Origin: Candidatus Odyssella sp.
Lineage (GTDB): Bacteria; Pseudomonadota; Alphaproteobacteria; Paracaedibacterales; Paracaedibacteraceae
Assembly: GCA_020718185.1 (NCBI GenBank)
Contig: DYSP01000007.1
Coordinates: 1 to 52,728, forward strand
Length of the DNA: 52,728 nt
Reading direction: 5' to 3'
The position numbers and the translations under genes are program-made. Below are positions 19,850 to 29,976 of the stretch, in pieces. Every line of letters begins with the position of its first letter. The stretch's first letter is position 1. The notes beneath the pieces are model-generated. The model was not told the origin of the DNA and ran no database searches. It saw only the letters and a list, made by a program, of their open reading frames with translations.

Positions 19850-21468
19850 TAGATCAAGCGCTCCTGTTGAATAGCGGCTTTAATATAGGAAACAAAAAGA
19901 GGATGTGGTTCAAAAGGTTTTGATTTTAATTCTGGATGAAATTGCACAGCAATAAACCAAGGATGATCGCGCCGCTCAATAATTTCTGGTAAAGCTTTAT
20001 CAGGAGAAACACCCACAATATATAAGCCTACTTTTTCCAAAGCCTCACGGTAAGTCATATTGACTTCATAACGATGACGATGACGTTCTTGAATGATTGT
20101 TGTTTGATAAATTTGATGCGCTTTAGAATCGGGTGTTAAAAGACATTCATATCCACCTAGCCGCATGGTTCCTCCCATGTTTTGACTAGCTTCTCGTTTG
20201 CTTAATTTATCAGCATCTAACCATTCTGTAATTAAACCAACAACAGGTGTACATGCCTCACCAAATTCCGTTGTTGATGCATCTGAAATGTGTAGAAGGT
20301 GGCGACATGCCTCAATCACAGCCAATTGCATACCAAAACAAATGCCAAAATAAGGAATGTTTTTTTCGCGTGCATATTGAATGGCGCGAATTTTCCCTTC
20401 AGATCCACGTTCACCAAATCCGCCAGGTACAAGAATACCATTGACACCAATCAACGATTCTTCCAATAGCTCTAGGTTGTCAGAATCTATCCAGGTAAGG
20501 TTAACTTTTACTTTATTAGCAATACCGGCATGAATTAATGATTCACGAAGCGATTTATAGGCATCAAGGAGTTGCACGTACTTGCCCACAATGGCAATTG
20601 TTACCTGACCATCTGGGTTGTGAATATGATCAATAATCCGATGCCATCTTGAAAGGTCTGGGGCGGAAGCCTGTAATTTGAAATGCTCACAAACTGCTGT
20701 ATCTAAACCATTTTGATGATAAACAATAGGGGCTTCGTAAATAGTTTTAAGATCAGCAGCTTCAATCACCCGTTCAGGCTTAACATTACAAAAGAGACCC
20801 AGTTTTTTACGTGCGTCTTCAGGAATAGTGCATGAGGAACGACACAATAAAATATCTGGCTGAATCCCCACACTCAATAATTCTTTAACAGAATGTTGTG
20901 TTGGCTTTGTTTTTATTTCACCTGCTGTGGCAATATAAGGTAATAAAGTTACATGGGTAAATAAAGTTTTTTCAGTACCCAAATCATTTCTTAATTGGCG
21001 GATTGCCTCAAGAAATGGAAGACTTTCAATATCACCAACTGTGCCGCCGATTTCACAGATAACAAAATCAGCATTGTCGGTATGCGATAAAATAAATGAT
21101 TTAATCTCATCAATGATATGAGGGACAACCTGAACTGTTGCCCCTAAATAATCGCCCTGGCGTTCTTTGGTCAACACAGACGAATAGATTTTTCCTGTTG
21201 TTACGCTGTCTGTACGCCTAGTTGCCACCCCTGTAAAACGTTCATAGTGCCCTAAATCAAGGTCTGTTTCGGTACCATCATCGGTTACATAAACTTCACC
21301 ATGTTGAAAAGGGCTCATCGTGCCCGGATCGATGTTAAGATATGGGTCAAGTTTGCGAAGTCTGACAGTATAGCCACGCGATTGAAGAATAGCACCAAGT
21401 GCTGCTGCTGCTAAACCTTTTCCAAGGGAAGAAACAACACCACCAGTAATAAATATAAACTTAGACAT
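19849..21468 (-). CDS. pyrG: CTP synthase
   Basis: A 539-residue enzyme that aminates UTP to CTP with glutamine. The N-terminal synthetase domain begins [17 protein letters not shown], followed by [29 protein letters not shown]. The class I glutaminase domain carries the nucleophile in [12 protein letters not shown] and the His/Glu of the triad in [12 protein letters not shown]. Length and motifs are intact. It follows secG after a ~70-base gap and overlaps kdsA by one base. Confidence 0.97.
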
Positions 21469-21538
21469 TAGACTATTAACTGCCTCTTAAACTTCGAATA
21501 CTTATTTTTCTTTTTAGACCTAAGTTTTTTTTATGATC

Positions 21539-21847
21539 TTAATGTTTTGGCGTTTCAAGCGGAGCTGTTTTTGGTTTCTCATCAGTTATTGTATTAAGAA
21601 TAGATGCATCTTTATTCACTTGATGTTTAGAAATAGCTCCCATTAACAAGCAATTAACGAAAAACAAAGTGGCTAAAACACCAGTGGCACGCGTTAACAA
21701 GTTAGCTGTGCCACGCGCAGTAAACATATTATTAGAAGAGCTACCACCGCTGCCAAGACCAAGGCCACCACCTTCACTGCGTTGCAATAAGATAACGCCA
21801 ATCAAGGCAAGTGTGATGATAACATGAATGAAAAGCAAAATGTTCAT
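21539..21847 (-). CDS. secG: Preprotein translocase subunit SecG
   Basis: A 102-residue small membrane subunit of the SecYEG channel. The first transmembrane helix (ILLFIHVIITLALIGVILL) is followed by the family loop QRSEGGGLGLGSG and then FTARGTANLLTRATGVLATLFF, the second helix. The Pro/Lys tail is usual in alphaproteobacteria. It heads the secG-pyrG-kdsA-eno cluster, where it lies in most alphaproteobacterial genomes. Confidence 0.93.
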   Translation of the reverse strand: MNILLFIHVIITLALIGVILLQRSEGGGLGLGSGGSSSNNMFTARGTANLLTRATGVLATLFFVNCLLMGAISKHQVNKDASILNTITDEKPKTAPLETPKH

Positions 21848-21974
21848 GAAGAAAAAACCCGAGACATTAAATTAACCTTATGACCTTTGTAAGGGATTTT
21901 CACAAAGATTTCTAGTTCTTTTTTAGTTATATATTCGTTCCACTTCAAATAATCAAACCTGTATCTTTAGATTA

Positions 21975-22001
21975 TCATCCTCGGATTTGCCTAGAGGATG
22001 A
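21975..22001. repeat. REP-like palindrome
   Basis: TCATCCTC, a short loop and GAGGATGA form an imperfect stem upstream of secG, next to a second small hairpin (GTCAT...ATGAC followed by T7 on the minus strand, ~22011-22035). The sequence resembles the GTCATCCTCGGG-type palindromes dispersed in alphaproteobacterial genomes. The T-tailed hairpin may terminate the broken repeat-protein gene that ends at 22039. Confidence 0.4.
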
Positions 22002-22038
22002 CAGTCAAAAAAAGTCATAGAATGACATTTTTTTATCG

Positions 22039-23377
22039 TCAAAAATCAAATCGAATTAAAGGACTAAAAACATCACTTGACAAATAGGATGATATTAAAT
22101 CCATGGAGGAACCATCTTTGCTATAAACAGTTCTTAAAATTGATGCGTTATCTTTATTATAAACAGTCTTTAAAATTAGTGACCCATTTTTTCTATAAAA
22201 AATCTCTGAAATTGGTGTTCCATCTTTTAGACAATCAATCTTTATTGATGTTGCATTTGTCGTACTTGAAATTGAATATGTACCGTCATTTTTGATGTTA
22301 ATCATGAAAGTAGTATGATTACCTATTCGAATCGTCATAAAAGAAGGCGATCCATCTGTGTTCCTATAAAATGTTTCTGGAGTTATTTGCTGACCACGGG
22401 AATTCAGATATGGAAATTCTATAATTGAGTGTGAATGGCCAATAATACCATGGGATGGGAAATCTACAGTTAGCTGTCTTCCATTATCTCTAAAGATATT
22501 TACTTTTCCCTTATTCGGATATTTATATGCAGCATATCCGTTTTTATCATCATTATGCTGACATATAAGACACATAGATCCATATTTGTATTGGGGTTCT
22601 AGCATCTTATTTGTTATAGAAAAATCGGCTGTAGATAAAGTTATTTCATCTGAGGAAGATATACTTGCCTTGTATGGTGTTATGGAGGATAAAATTTGAC
22701 GATTTTCAAAGTATTTAATAGTTATTTTTGGAGTCTCTCCATTTTCTTCAAACGTCATTGTTGCTTCTGATGTCTTTCCATCTGTGTTGAATCTAGTGAC
22801 TGATTCCAACGTTTTTCCATTTGCTGCGTAAAGCATTTTCGCAATTGGTATTCTGTTTGCATTGGATTCAATCTTTGATATTAAGAGCCCATTTTCTCCA
22901 AACGTCATTGTTGAAGAGGTACCATCCTCTCTGTACACAGTTTTTTAGATGGCGTCTTTCCATTTGTGTTGAATTTAGTGACTGATTTCAGCATTTTTCC
23001 ATCCACATCAAATACAGTGATTAATGCTGGCGTCTTTCCATCCGCACCATACATAATAGTAAATGTTGGTGTTTTTTCATCTGCTGCATAAAAAGTCTCT
23101 GAAACTAAGATTCCTTTTTTTCTGTATTCAGTCTTTTTAGATGAAGCAGATCTATCAAATTGATCCTCTGAGTATTCATCACCTACTGTGTTGAGCATGA
23201 AACGCTCTTTACAGTTGGGGCTTCTTCTGCTGCAGCAAGAGAGTCTTGTTGCATAGTTTCTGCTGGTATCAGAGCTATTTTTGTATGATCCAGAATAATC
23301 TCATCGTTCATTGAAAACACATAATTAGTGGTACTAATCAAGACACATAAATTAACGAGGATTCGTTTTAAAATCAT
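22039..23377 (-). pseudogene. Secreted YwqK/MORN-like repeat protein, broken by frameshifts
   Basis: Three minus-strand frames make one gene. The first (23377-23183) carries a signal peptide (MILKRILVNLCVLISTTNYVFS). The second (to 22905) and third (22938-22039) carry tandem units of the form YxxDGKTPxxxxxF, as in YwqK-type and MORN-like beta-hairpin repeats. The second break lies in a T6 run (plus strand 22941-22946): one more base gives SKKTVYREDGTS, matching the later units TVYSKDGSS and TVYNKDNAS. The DNA repeat GTCTTTCCAT at 22772 and 22954 is 182 bases apart, one short of 61 codons, which supports a one-base loss. The first break is near 23183-23240. Function is unknown; such proteins are often exported or antitoxin-like. 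Confidence 0.65.
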
Positions 23378-23526
23378 AGTCGTATACTCTCTCTAGCTTT
23401 AAAAGCCAACTTTTTCATCTCGAAAAATGAAAGCGATCTTTTATTTTACCAATAGTTGTAAAATATAAAACATAGATAAGTAACCATTTTTTGAATTTCA
23501 AGAATTTTTTTTTGAGATAATACTAA

Positions 23527-24849
23527 TCACGAAGCAGCACGCAAATAAGAAAGAGTATTAAACATTTCTACAAAGTTTGGAAAGCTTGATCGAACACTAT
23601 CACCACCATGGATAATCACGGGATTACGAGCTGATAATCCCATAATATAAAAGGCCATAGCAATACGATGATCGCGCCCTGCATTAATGGTGGTTCCACC
23701 AAAAATAGGTCGAGGCTCTATGCCTTTGATAATCAAACTTTCATCTTGAATATGCGCTTCAATACCGCATAAGTTTAGGTTGCGATAAAGAGCATTTAAT
23801 CGATCACTCTCTTTATAACGCAATTCTCTTAAGCCATGAAAAACAGATGTGCCTTCTGCAAAAGCAGCAGCTACAGCAAGAATTGGATATTCATCAATAA
23901 GTGCAGGGACATCAGCACTTTTAATAATACATGGTTTAGTAATGCTACTAGAAACTTCAATGTCGGCAATTTCTTCAAAGCATTCTGTACGAATGTTTTC
24001 AACTTTAATTTGTCCGCCCATTTCTTGCAAAATACTGAAAATTCGGCTTCGGAAGGGGTTCCAAGAAATATTTTCGATACGAACTTTTGAATATGGACAA
24101 ATCATTGCTGCAACAGCAATATAAGCAGCAGCAGAAGGATCGCCTGGAATTACAATATCTTTATCAATTTGCGTATGGCCACTTTCAAGTAATTGATAAC
24201 GAATCGGATAATCCAAATATTGCAATAATCTTTCTGTATGATCACGTGTTTGAATGGGTTCAATAATACGTGAAATGCCTTTCGTATTCATTGCCGCGAG
24301 AATAATTGCTGATTTTACCTGAGATGAAGCAACAGGAATGACATAATCAATCGGATGAAGATTACTTGATCCTTTAAGAGTAAGAGGTAGAGTGTTTTCT
24401 TGTGTTGCATCAAATTGGCAACCGAATTCAATCAACGGTGTCATCACGCGACGCATGGGACGTTGTGTCAGAGAAGAATCGCCATACATCATAACGTTCA
24501 AAGGTGTAGAAGCAAGAAGACCACATAAAAGTCGAGCAGTTGTACCAGAATTTCCCAAATACAGCGGATTAACTGGCTGATTAAAATGCCAGCCCCCTAA
24601 GCCATGAATTTGCCTGATGGTTGTTGTCTTTTGAGTAATTTTAACACCTAAGTTTTTAAGTGCAAGTTCAGTATGCTCAACATCTTCACCAACGTTAAGG
24701 CCTGTAAGCTGCGTTACACCCTTAGCCGTAGCTGCCAACACAAGAGCACGATGAGAAATTGATTTATCTCCAGGCAAGCCACTTTCAGCGTTAATAACAC
24801 CATTTAAATGACTCTGACGAAAAGATGTTAAAATATTTGATGTTTTCAT
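23527..24849 (-). CDS. aroA: 3-phosphoshikimate 1-carboxyvinyltransferase (EPSP synthase)
   Basis: A 440-residue shikimate-pathway enzyme joining PEP to shikimate 3-phosphate. Visible are LPGDKSISHRALVLAA (residues ~25-40), YLGNSGTTARLLCGLLA, DSSLTQRPMRR, the catalytic-Asp region VPALIDEYPILAVAAAFAEG, RYKESDRLNAL and the C-terminal AGRDHRIAMAF. All key residues appear present. The gene stands alone; the upstream gap to 25232 holds a 163-bp inverted-repeat element. It implies aromatic amino-acid or chorismate synthesis, of note beside phhA elsewhere in the window. Confidence 0.96.
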   Translation of the reverse strand: MKTSNILTSFRQSHLNGVINAESGLPGDKSISHRALVLAATAKGVTQLTGLNVGEDVEHTELALKNLGVKITQKTTTIRQIHGLGGWHFNQPVNPLYLGNSGTTARLLCGLLASTPLNVMMYGDSSLTQRPMRRVMTPLIEFGCQFDATQENTLPLTLKGSSNLHPIDYVIPVASSQVKSAIILAAMNTKGISRIIEPIQTRDHTERLLQYLDYPIRYQLLESGHTQIDKDIVIPGDPSAAAYIAVAAMICPYSKVRIENISWNPFRSRIFSILQEMGGQIKVENIRTECFEEIADIEVSSSITKPCIIKSADVPALIDEYPILAVAAAFAEGTSVFHGLRELRYKESDRLNALYRNLNLCGIEAHIQDESLIIKGIEPRPIFGGTTINAGRDHRIAMAFYIMGLSARNPVIIHGGDSVRSSFPNFVEMFNTLSYLRAAS

Positions 24850-24948
24850 TGTGGCTGCTTGTATTTCTTATGTAATGTATGTTTTATAGTACTTTTATAA
24901 ACTAAAATAGATATTTTTTTTTAAATTTAACCATTTTTATTTTTGTTA

Positions 24949-25111
24949 TATACTCTTCGTGATTGGAAAGGTGGACTTATAGCATCGAGATTTGAGGCGA
25001 TTTTTTTGGTTGACCGACAATGCGAGTAGGCTCTGCCTGCGGAGGTCAACCAAAAAAAAGAGCCCAAAGGTCGATTGATAGAAATTCACTTTTTCATTCA
25101 TGATGAGTATA
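24949..25111. mobile_element. 163-bp MITE-like inverted-repeat element
   Basis: The whole segment is a long imperfect palindrome. The left half, from TATACTCTTCGTGATTGG, aligns over about 67 bases with the reverse complement of the right half (TATACTCATCATGAATG...). The centre is flanked by perfect 15-base arms, TTTTTTTGGTTGACC (25001-25015) and GGTCAACCAAAAAAA (25044-25058). It has no coding capacity. TA at both ends would fit a Tc1/mariner (IS630)-type target duplication. A 15-base match to its end occurs at 17718-17732. It fills most of the 383-base gap between aroA and the FYDLN_acid gene; the rest of that gap is AT-rich. A structured RNA is the alternative reading. Confidence 0.55.
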
Positions 25112-25232
25112 CAGCTCATCTCAAAAGATTTTCAAGTTTAGCATAGACTAAAAAACTTGTTTTTGAGTTTCGATGACGATAATATGGCAAATCGCATTAA
25201 TTAATTATTAATTTGTTAGCAGGAGATTGGAT

Positions 25233-25562
25233 GTGGTCAAAGTAGCGTGGGGGGTAAAAAGAACCTGTCAAAGCTGTAGTTCGCGGTTTTATGATTTGCA
25301 ACGCTCACCCATTACGTGCCCTAAATGTGGCAGTATTTATGAAATTTTAACAACAACAAAGCGTAGTCGCAATCGTGCATCTCAAGAAACTGCAAAAATT
25401 CTACCTTTTGGCACTGAAGAAGAATTACTCGGCGCAGTTCTTGATATTGAAGTTGATATTGAAGAATCTATAGACGACGAATTACTTGAAGATACGTCTG
25501 ATTTAGATGAAGATCTTAACGAAATGGCTGATGTCGTTGAAGTTGAAAAAGAAGATATTTAA
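25233..25562 (+). CDS. FYDLN_acid zinc-ribbon family protein
   Basis: A protein of about 109 residues matching the alphaproteobacterial family TIGR02300. The N terminus has WGVKRTCQSCSSRFYDL and CPKCG, two CxxC knuckles around the FYDLN-like motif; the second half is almost entirely acidic (Glu and Asp). I chose the GTG at 25233 because it has AGGAG seven bases upstream and gives MVKVAWG, like the usual MAKPEWG. An in-frame TTG at 25227 is too close to that site. Its function is unknown, and the family is a useful taxonomic marker. Confidence 0.88.
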   Translation: MVKVAWGVKRTCQSCSSRFYDLQRSPITCPKCGSIYEILTTTKRSRNRASQETAKILPFGTEEELLGAVLDIEVDIEESIDDELLEDTSDLDEDLNEMADVVEVEKEDI

Positions 25563-25568
25563 CGTTTT

Positions 25569-25606
25569 TTTCAATGACAAAATATTTAATTGTTTTGTCA
25601 TTGAAA
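25569..25606. terminator. Hairpin between convergent FYDLN_acid and ppk genes
   Basis: TTTCAATGACAAAA and TTTTGTCATTGAAA form a perfect 14-base inverted repeat with a ten-base loop, midway between the two stop codons. Neither side has a strong U-tract immediately after the stem, so it may work as a bidirectional terminator or a 3'-end protector. Confidence 0.6.
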
Positions 25607-25617
25607 TACTTGGTTAT

Positions 25618-27921
25618 TTATAAGCCATTTATTTGAGGATAGTAGTCACCACCTTCCATAGAAATCATATGGGGAATGACAGGGTAAGGGCCGATTCCAC
25701 TTCCTGATAAACTGGTATTATGAATAAAAAATTCATGCGCATCAAACGAACTTTCTGCTTCATTAAATAAAGGAATATAAGTACCATCTGGCATTAATTT
25801 CCAACTATTTGCTGTATCATTTAAATTAGAAAACATAATTTGTTGCAAAATTTGTTGATGAACAGTTTGGTTTTCAATACTCACCATCAACTCAAGGCGA
25901 AAATCAAGGTTACGCGGCATCCAATCAGCTGACGAAATAAAGACTTTGGCTTCTGTTGAGGGCAACAAATCACCATTGCCAAAGCAAAAAACGCGCGCAT
26001 GTTCTAAAAAACGTCCTACAATACTTTTGACAGAAATATTTTCAGATAATCCTGGAATCCCTGGGCACAAACAACACATTCCACGAATAATTAAGAAAAT
26101 TTGTACCCCCGCGTTTGAGGCTTTATAAAGCGCATTAATTAGAGTCGAATCTGTTAGAGAATTCATTTTGGCCCAAATAACAGCTGGCTTTCCTAATTTA
26201 GCAAAATCGATTTCTTTATCAATCAATTCTAATAAGTTTTTCCTAAGGTTAAATGGTGCAACAGCAATGTTATCTAATTTATCAATTCGTGAATAACCTG
26301 TCATATAGTTAAAAATACAAGCTGCTTCATAACATAATTTTGGATTTGCTGTTAGCAAGGACAGGTCTGTATAAATGCGGGCAGTATTAGCATTATAATT
26401 ACCAGTGCTAAAATGCGTATAGGTTTTAAGCCCAGTTGATTCTTTGCGAACAACAAGGCATAATTTTGCATGAGTTTTAATGCCAACAATTCCATAAACA
26501 ACGTGAACACCTGCTTGTTCTAAGTCTTTTGTCCATTTAATATTCATTTCCTCATCAAAACGCGCTTTAATTTCAACCAGTGCGGTGACAGACTTACCTG
26601 CCTTTGCTGCATCAATAAGCGCAGCCACAATTGGTGAATTGTCACCAGTTCGATACAGAGTTTGCTTGATGGAAATGACTGATTTATCTTTAGCTGCTTG
26701 TTTTAATAGCATTAAAATAACATCAAAACTTTCATATGGGTGATGAACAAGAATATCTTTAATTCTAATAGATTCAAAAATATCATCGTTATTGTTGCGA
26801 ATACGTTGAGGAGTTCGAGGAGAAAAAGCAGGAAACAGCAATTGTTTTTTTCCATAAATGCTAACCAGCTGTTGAATGTCGTTAATCCCCAAAACACCAT
26901 CAATCACCAGCATATCATTTGGATTGGCATCAAATTGCTCCATCACATACAACCGCAAATGTTCAGGCATTCTCGCATTTACTGCCAGTTGAATCACATC
27001 ACCATGCAATCGTTGTGAAAGGGCTTCTTCAAAGTCTACTCGCAAATCAGATGTGGAATGATTAACAGACATTTCTGCATTCCGTAAGATTCTAAATAAT
27101 CCTTCTGCCAGAATAATATGATTTGAAAAAAGCTTATTTAGAAATAAAGTAATAACTTGCTCAATAAATATATAGCGAGTTTTTTCCCCAGGTAATTTGA
27201 TAAAACGATCCAGGCTCATAGGTAAAGGAATAAAAGCATATACCGGGCTCATTTGATCTCTATCTTGCAATTGGACTACTACAGAAATTCCTTGAGAAGG
27301 AATCAGTGGAACAGGGTGCGAAGGATCGATCGCCATAGGAGTTAATACCGGGAAAATATTGGTAATAAAGTATTCTTCTAACCATTTTTTATCAATATCA
27401 CTCAATTCTTTAGGAGAAATGATGTCAACATCATAGCTTCGTAATTCACGACGCAAATTGCGCCATTCATGACCCTGATGAGCCAATTGTTCCATAACAC
27501 GGCTTTTAACCAGTGGAATTAATTGATGAATTTCTATGCCATCTATCGATTTTTCATGTTCGTTATGTATCAGCGTTTTATACAAACGCCCCAGTCGCAC
27601 CATATAAAATTCATCTAAATTATTTGCCGAAATTCCTAAAAATCGAATACGTTCAAGAATTGGATACAGTTTATTTTTTGAAGCTGCATATACGCGTTCG
27701 TTAAAATCCAACCAAGAGATTTCTGGATTAAAATAAATAGGATTTTTGGATTCATGGGCTGCGTCATTCAAAAGTTGTTTTTTGAGCCTTTGACTGTTGG
27801 CGTTTTTTTTATTTAAGACGTCATTTGCCTCACTATTAGCGGGGTTTTTATGTTCAAAAATTTGTTTTGCTTTCATGTTTAAAGCTTCCTGTTTTTGAAT
27901 CATTATCGATTTATGCTTCAT
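25618..27921 (-). CDS. ppk: Polyphosphate kinase 1
   Basis: A 767-residue PPK1, making polyphosphate from ATP. After a long Lys/Asn-rich extension (~60 residues) the N domain starts with FNPEISWLDFNERVY; the head domain has VLTPMAIDPSHPVPLI. The two PLD-like catalytic domains show DVILMLLKQAAKDKSV, ISIKQTLYRTG, the autophosphorylated His in GIKTHAKLCLVVR, FSTGNYN and the second-domain IIRGMCCLCPGIPGL and SADWMPRNLD. No ppx follows it. Upstream and divergent lies a SixA-type phosphatase. PPK often supports stress survival. The N-terminal extension is longer than usual, and an internal start is possible. Confidence 0.95.
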   Translation of the reverse strand: MKHKSIMIQKQEALNMKAKQIFEHKNPANSEANDVLNKKNANSQRLKKQLLNDAAHESKNPIYFNPEISWLDFNERVYAASKNKLYPILERIRFLGISANNLDEFYMVRLGRLYKTLIHNEHEKSIDGIEIHQLIPLVKSRVMEQLAHQGHEWRNLRRELRSYDVDIISPKELSDIDKKWLEEYFITNIFPVLTPMAIDPSHPVPLIPSQGISVVVQLQDRDQMSPVYAFIPLPMSLDRFIKLPGEKTRYIFIEQVITLFLNKLFSNHIILAEGLFRILRNAEMSVNHSTSDLRVDFEEALSQRLHGDVIQLAVNARMPEHLRLYVMEQFDANPNDMLVIDGVLGINDIQQLVSIYGKKQLLFPAFSPRTPQRIRNNNDDIFESIRIKDILVHHPYESFDVILMLLKQAAKDKSVISIKQTLYRTGDNSPIVAALIDAAKAGKSVTALVEIKARFDEEMNIKWTKDLEQAGVHVVYGIVGIKTHAKLCLVVRKESTGLKTYTHFSTGNYNANTARIYTDLSLLTANPKLCYEAACIFNYMTGYSRIDKLDNIAVAPFNLRKNLLELIDKEIDFAKLGKPAVIWAKMNSLTDSTLINALYKASNAGVQIFLIIRGMCCLCPGIPGLSENISVKSIVGRFLEHARVFCFGNGDLLPSTEAKVFISSADWMPRNLDFRLELMVSIENQTVHQQILQQIMFSNLNDTANSWKLMPDGTYIPLFNEAESSFDAHEFFIHNTSLSGSGIGPYPVIPHMISMEGGDYYPQINGL

Positions 27922-28013
27922 TCGTATTAACTTCTTTACAGAGTCTATAAAATATTGGTTAAATTGTGTATAGTTTTATTATAGACCTGTAATAGTTAAA
28001 GAAAAGTTCAAAA

Positions 28014-28511
28014 ATGAAAATATTATTGACCTTACGTCATGGCGATGCCATTCCAGGTGATGCAAATAACATTGACAAACAACGCCCCTTATCTGAAAAA
28101 GGGAAAAAAGAGCTTAAGCGTTTAAGAAAACAAGAACCTGACCTTTTTCAGAGTATTGATCTGATTTTGTGTTCCAGCTCTATTCGCACTCGGCAAACAT
28201 TAGACTGCATCATGAAAGGGTTACCTGACCGAATAATGATTTGTTATTTGGATAACCTATATGACAGCAGTGTCGACACGATTATTCAAGAGGTTAGCCT
28301 CGTTGATAATAAATTCAAATCTATAATGGTTATTGGTCATAATCCAGAATTAACAACTTTGATGAATCGTGTATGTGAATATCAAGGATTACCATTGGAT
28401 AAATCCATGACAACCGGCTCAATAAGTGAGTTTACTGTAAAAAATGAGTCTTGGGAAAAGCTAATAGTGCAAGACCTTAAATTTATGCGATTGCTTACTT
28501 CTAAAAATTAA
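28014..28511 (+). CDS. sixA: SixA-type histidine phosphatase
   Basis: A 165-residue phosphohistidine phosphatase of the histidine phosphatase superfamily. The catalytic RHG motif is in LTLRHGDAIPG (residues 5-14), with SSSIRTRQTLD, and the second His in VIGHNPELT. SixA removes phosphate from histidine phosphotransfer domains or phosphotransferase proteins. Length is normal. It is divergent from ppk; a TATTAT box with TTGGTT 16 bases before it (27955-27982) may be its promoter. Confidence 0.85.
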   Translation: MKILLTLRHGDAIPGDANNIDKQRPLSEKGKKELKRLRKQEPDLFQSIDLILCSSSIRTRQTLDCIMKGLPDRIMICYLDNLYDSSVDTIIQEVSLVDNKFKSIMVIGHNPELTTLMNRVCEYQGLPLDKSMTTGSISEFTVKNESWEKLIVQDLKFMRLLTSKN

Positions 28512-28521
28512 ATCGTTAAAG

Positions 28522-28547
28522 ATTTACCCTGGCTGACCAGGGTAAAT
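28522..28547. terminator. Hairpin between convergent sixA and peptidase genes
   Basis: ATTTACCCTGG, a CTGA loop and CCAGGGTAAAT form a perfect 11-base stem ten bases after the sixA stop. A T-rich stretch follows a little downstream on the plus strand (28559-28565). Likely a terminator for sixA and perhaps for the convergent peptidase. Confidence 0.65.
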
Positions 28548-28573
28548 GAATTAACATTCTTTTTTAAAAAATG

Positions 28574-29662
28574 CTAAATTCTTAATATATTGGCCAACTC
28601 ACCTAGCAATGATTTTTTTTGTTGTCTCAGACCAATGGTTTTAATTGCATGAAAATCATCGGACAAACCTAAGTTGGTATTAGTCAAATATTCTTCAGGA
28701 AGCCAGAAAAACCCTCGAGATTTCTTTCCTCCTAAAATTGTTGATGCCACCCCCCAGTCAGCGCCCCATGAGTTTGCAAATAAGTACATCATCGTGTTTT
28801 CTGTATGATTATATTGATATCCGATACATGGAACAGCATGCCCACCTTGAAGTTGTTCTTGATCTGTGTCAGGTATCGGAACAATACCTGTCTTTGTTAC
28901 TTCTTCGCTTTCAAAGCTATCGTATACTTGGATTCCCAAAACAACAGGGTATCCTTTTGAAAGAATTGTTTTAATTGAAAGAGCATCTTGATTAACTATT
29001 AAAGTTTTGACTTGATCCAAGTCCATATGGTTCACTGCATCTTTATATCGGGCAACTGTTGGTTTAACACTTACAGCAGAAAGAGAGTTTTTATATGGAT
29101 CCATTTTTTCTGAACATACCCCATAAGTACAAATTTGTGTAACTGCTTGAATTAATGTTGATCCACCATCATCGCCTTTTAAATCGCCATCTGCAATACG
29201 TTCAATCTGATAAAGAAATTGCGGAGACAATTCTGTATATGCGGTTTGAATAGCTTTTAATTTATCAGTTAATGACGCTGTTGAATGTAATTTCAGATAC
29301 GCGGCCTCAGCTTCCATATTCATGCGAATTTCCATGGCTTGAGTTGTTGAAAAGCCTGTGCAAGCCCCAATATCAAATTGGTTTTTAATATGGTTAATAT
29401 AGACAGAATGATTTACTTGTTTGGGAAGAGGATTTAGATGAGTCGCTGTATAGTGACGGATGCCATTTATCTCTCTCATATGTTCTTGCATTTCTTTATC
29501 TTCTGATGTTATCGCAAATCGATAATTTAAAGGATGTTGACGTGTAGAAGAACGTGAAGAAGATCCTACATCATACAGCTTAATAATATCACTATCTGCA
29601 GCATTTGTTATGTAGGTAGTGGAAATAAGAGCAAGTGCAATGGCGCTAATTTTTCTAAACAT
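28574..29662 (-). CDS. Secreted papain-like (C1) cysteine peptidase
   Basis: A 362-residue protein with a signal peptide (MFRKISAIALALISTTYITNA) and a papain-fold catalytic domain. The oxyanion Gln and nucleophile are in NQFDIGACTGFS (Q95, C101), the His in LQGGHAVPCIGY (H275) and the Asn in FANSWGADWG (N297), in the correct C1 order. A region of ~70 residues before the catalytic domain may be a propeptide. The start has AGGAG eight bases upstream. It is paralogous to the divergent gene at 29977: both share the stretch (I/L)QVY-SFES with TGI-PIP. A secreted protease of a symbiont could act on host or competitor proteins (inference). Confidence 0.8.
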   Translation of the reverse strand: MFRKISAIALALISTTYITNAADSDIIKLYDVGSSSRSSTRQHPLNYRFAITSEDKEMQEHMREINGIRHYTATHLNPLPKQVNHSVYINHIKNQFDIGACTGFSTTQAMEIRMNMEAEAAYLKLHSTASLTDKLKAIQTAYTELSPQFLYQIERIADGDLKGDDGGSTLIQAVTQICTYGVCSEKMDPYKNSLSAVSVKPTVARYKDAVNHMDLDQVKTLIVNQDALSIKTILSKGYPVVLGIQVYDSFESEEVTKTGIVPIPDTDQEQLQGGHAVPCIGYQYNHTENTMMYLFANSWGADWGVASTILGGKKSRGFFWLPEEYLTNTNLGLSDDFHAIKTIGLRQQKKSLLGELANILRI

Positions 29663-29976
29663 CTATATACTCCTGTGAAACTAAAAATTGTAAACGTTAA
29701 GGATGATATTTCCTCAGCTTCAGTTTCATCAGGAACAATTAAAAATCAGTAAATCGAAGACAAAATTTAAGTGTAAAAAACAGGCAATATACTAATAAAG
29801 CTTCATTATTAATTAATTAAAAGAAATTATATTAATAATTTATTAAGTTAATTAATATTTAATTTTTTAGCAGTAGGATACCCTCGTGTATTCAACCGAT
29901 CAAAATACACATTTAGATCGCTTGGATATTTAATTACGAGGCGGTCAGGAATGTTCTCAGATTTAAAAAAATTATT

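Noticed and set aside
22739-22990. Repeated DNA segments that look like a short repeat array
   Set aside because: The repeats are unequal, in coding sequence and encode tandem protein units; there are no uniform spacers and no cas genes, so it is not a CRISPR array.
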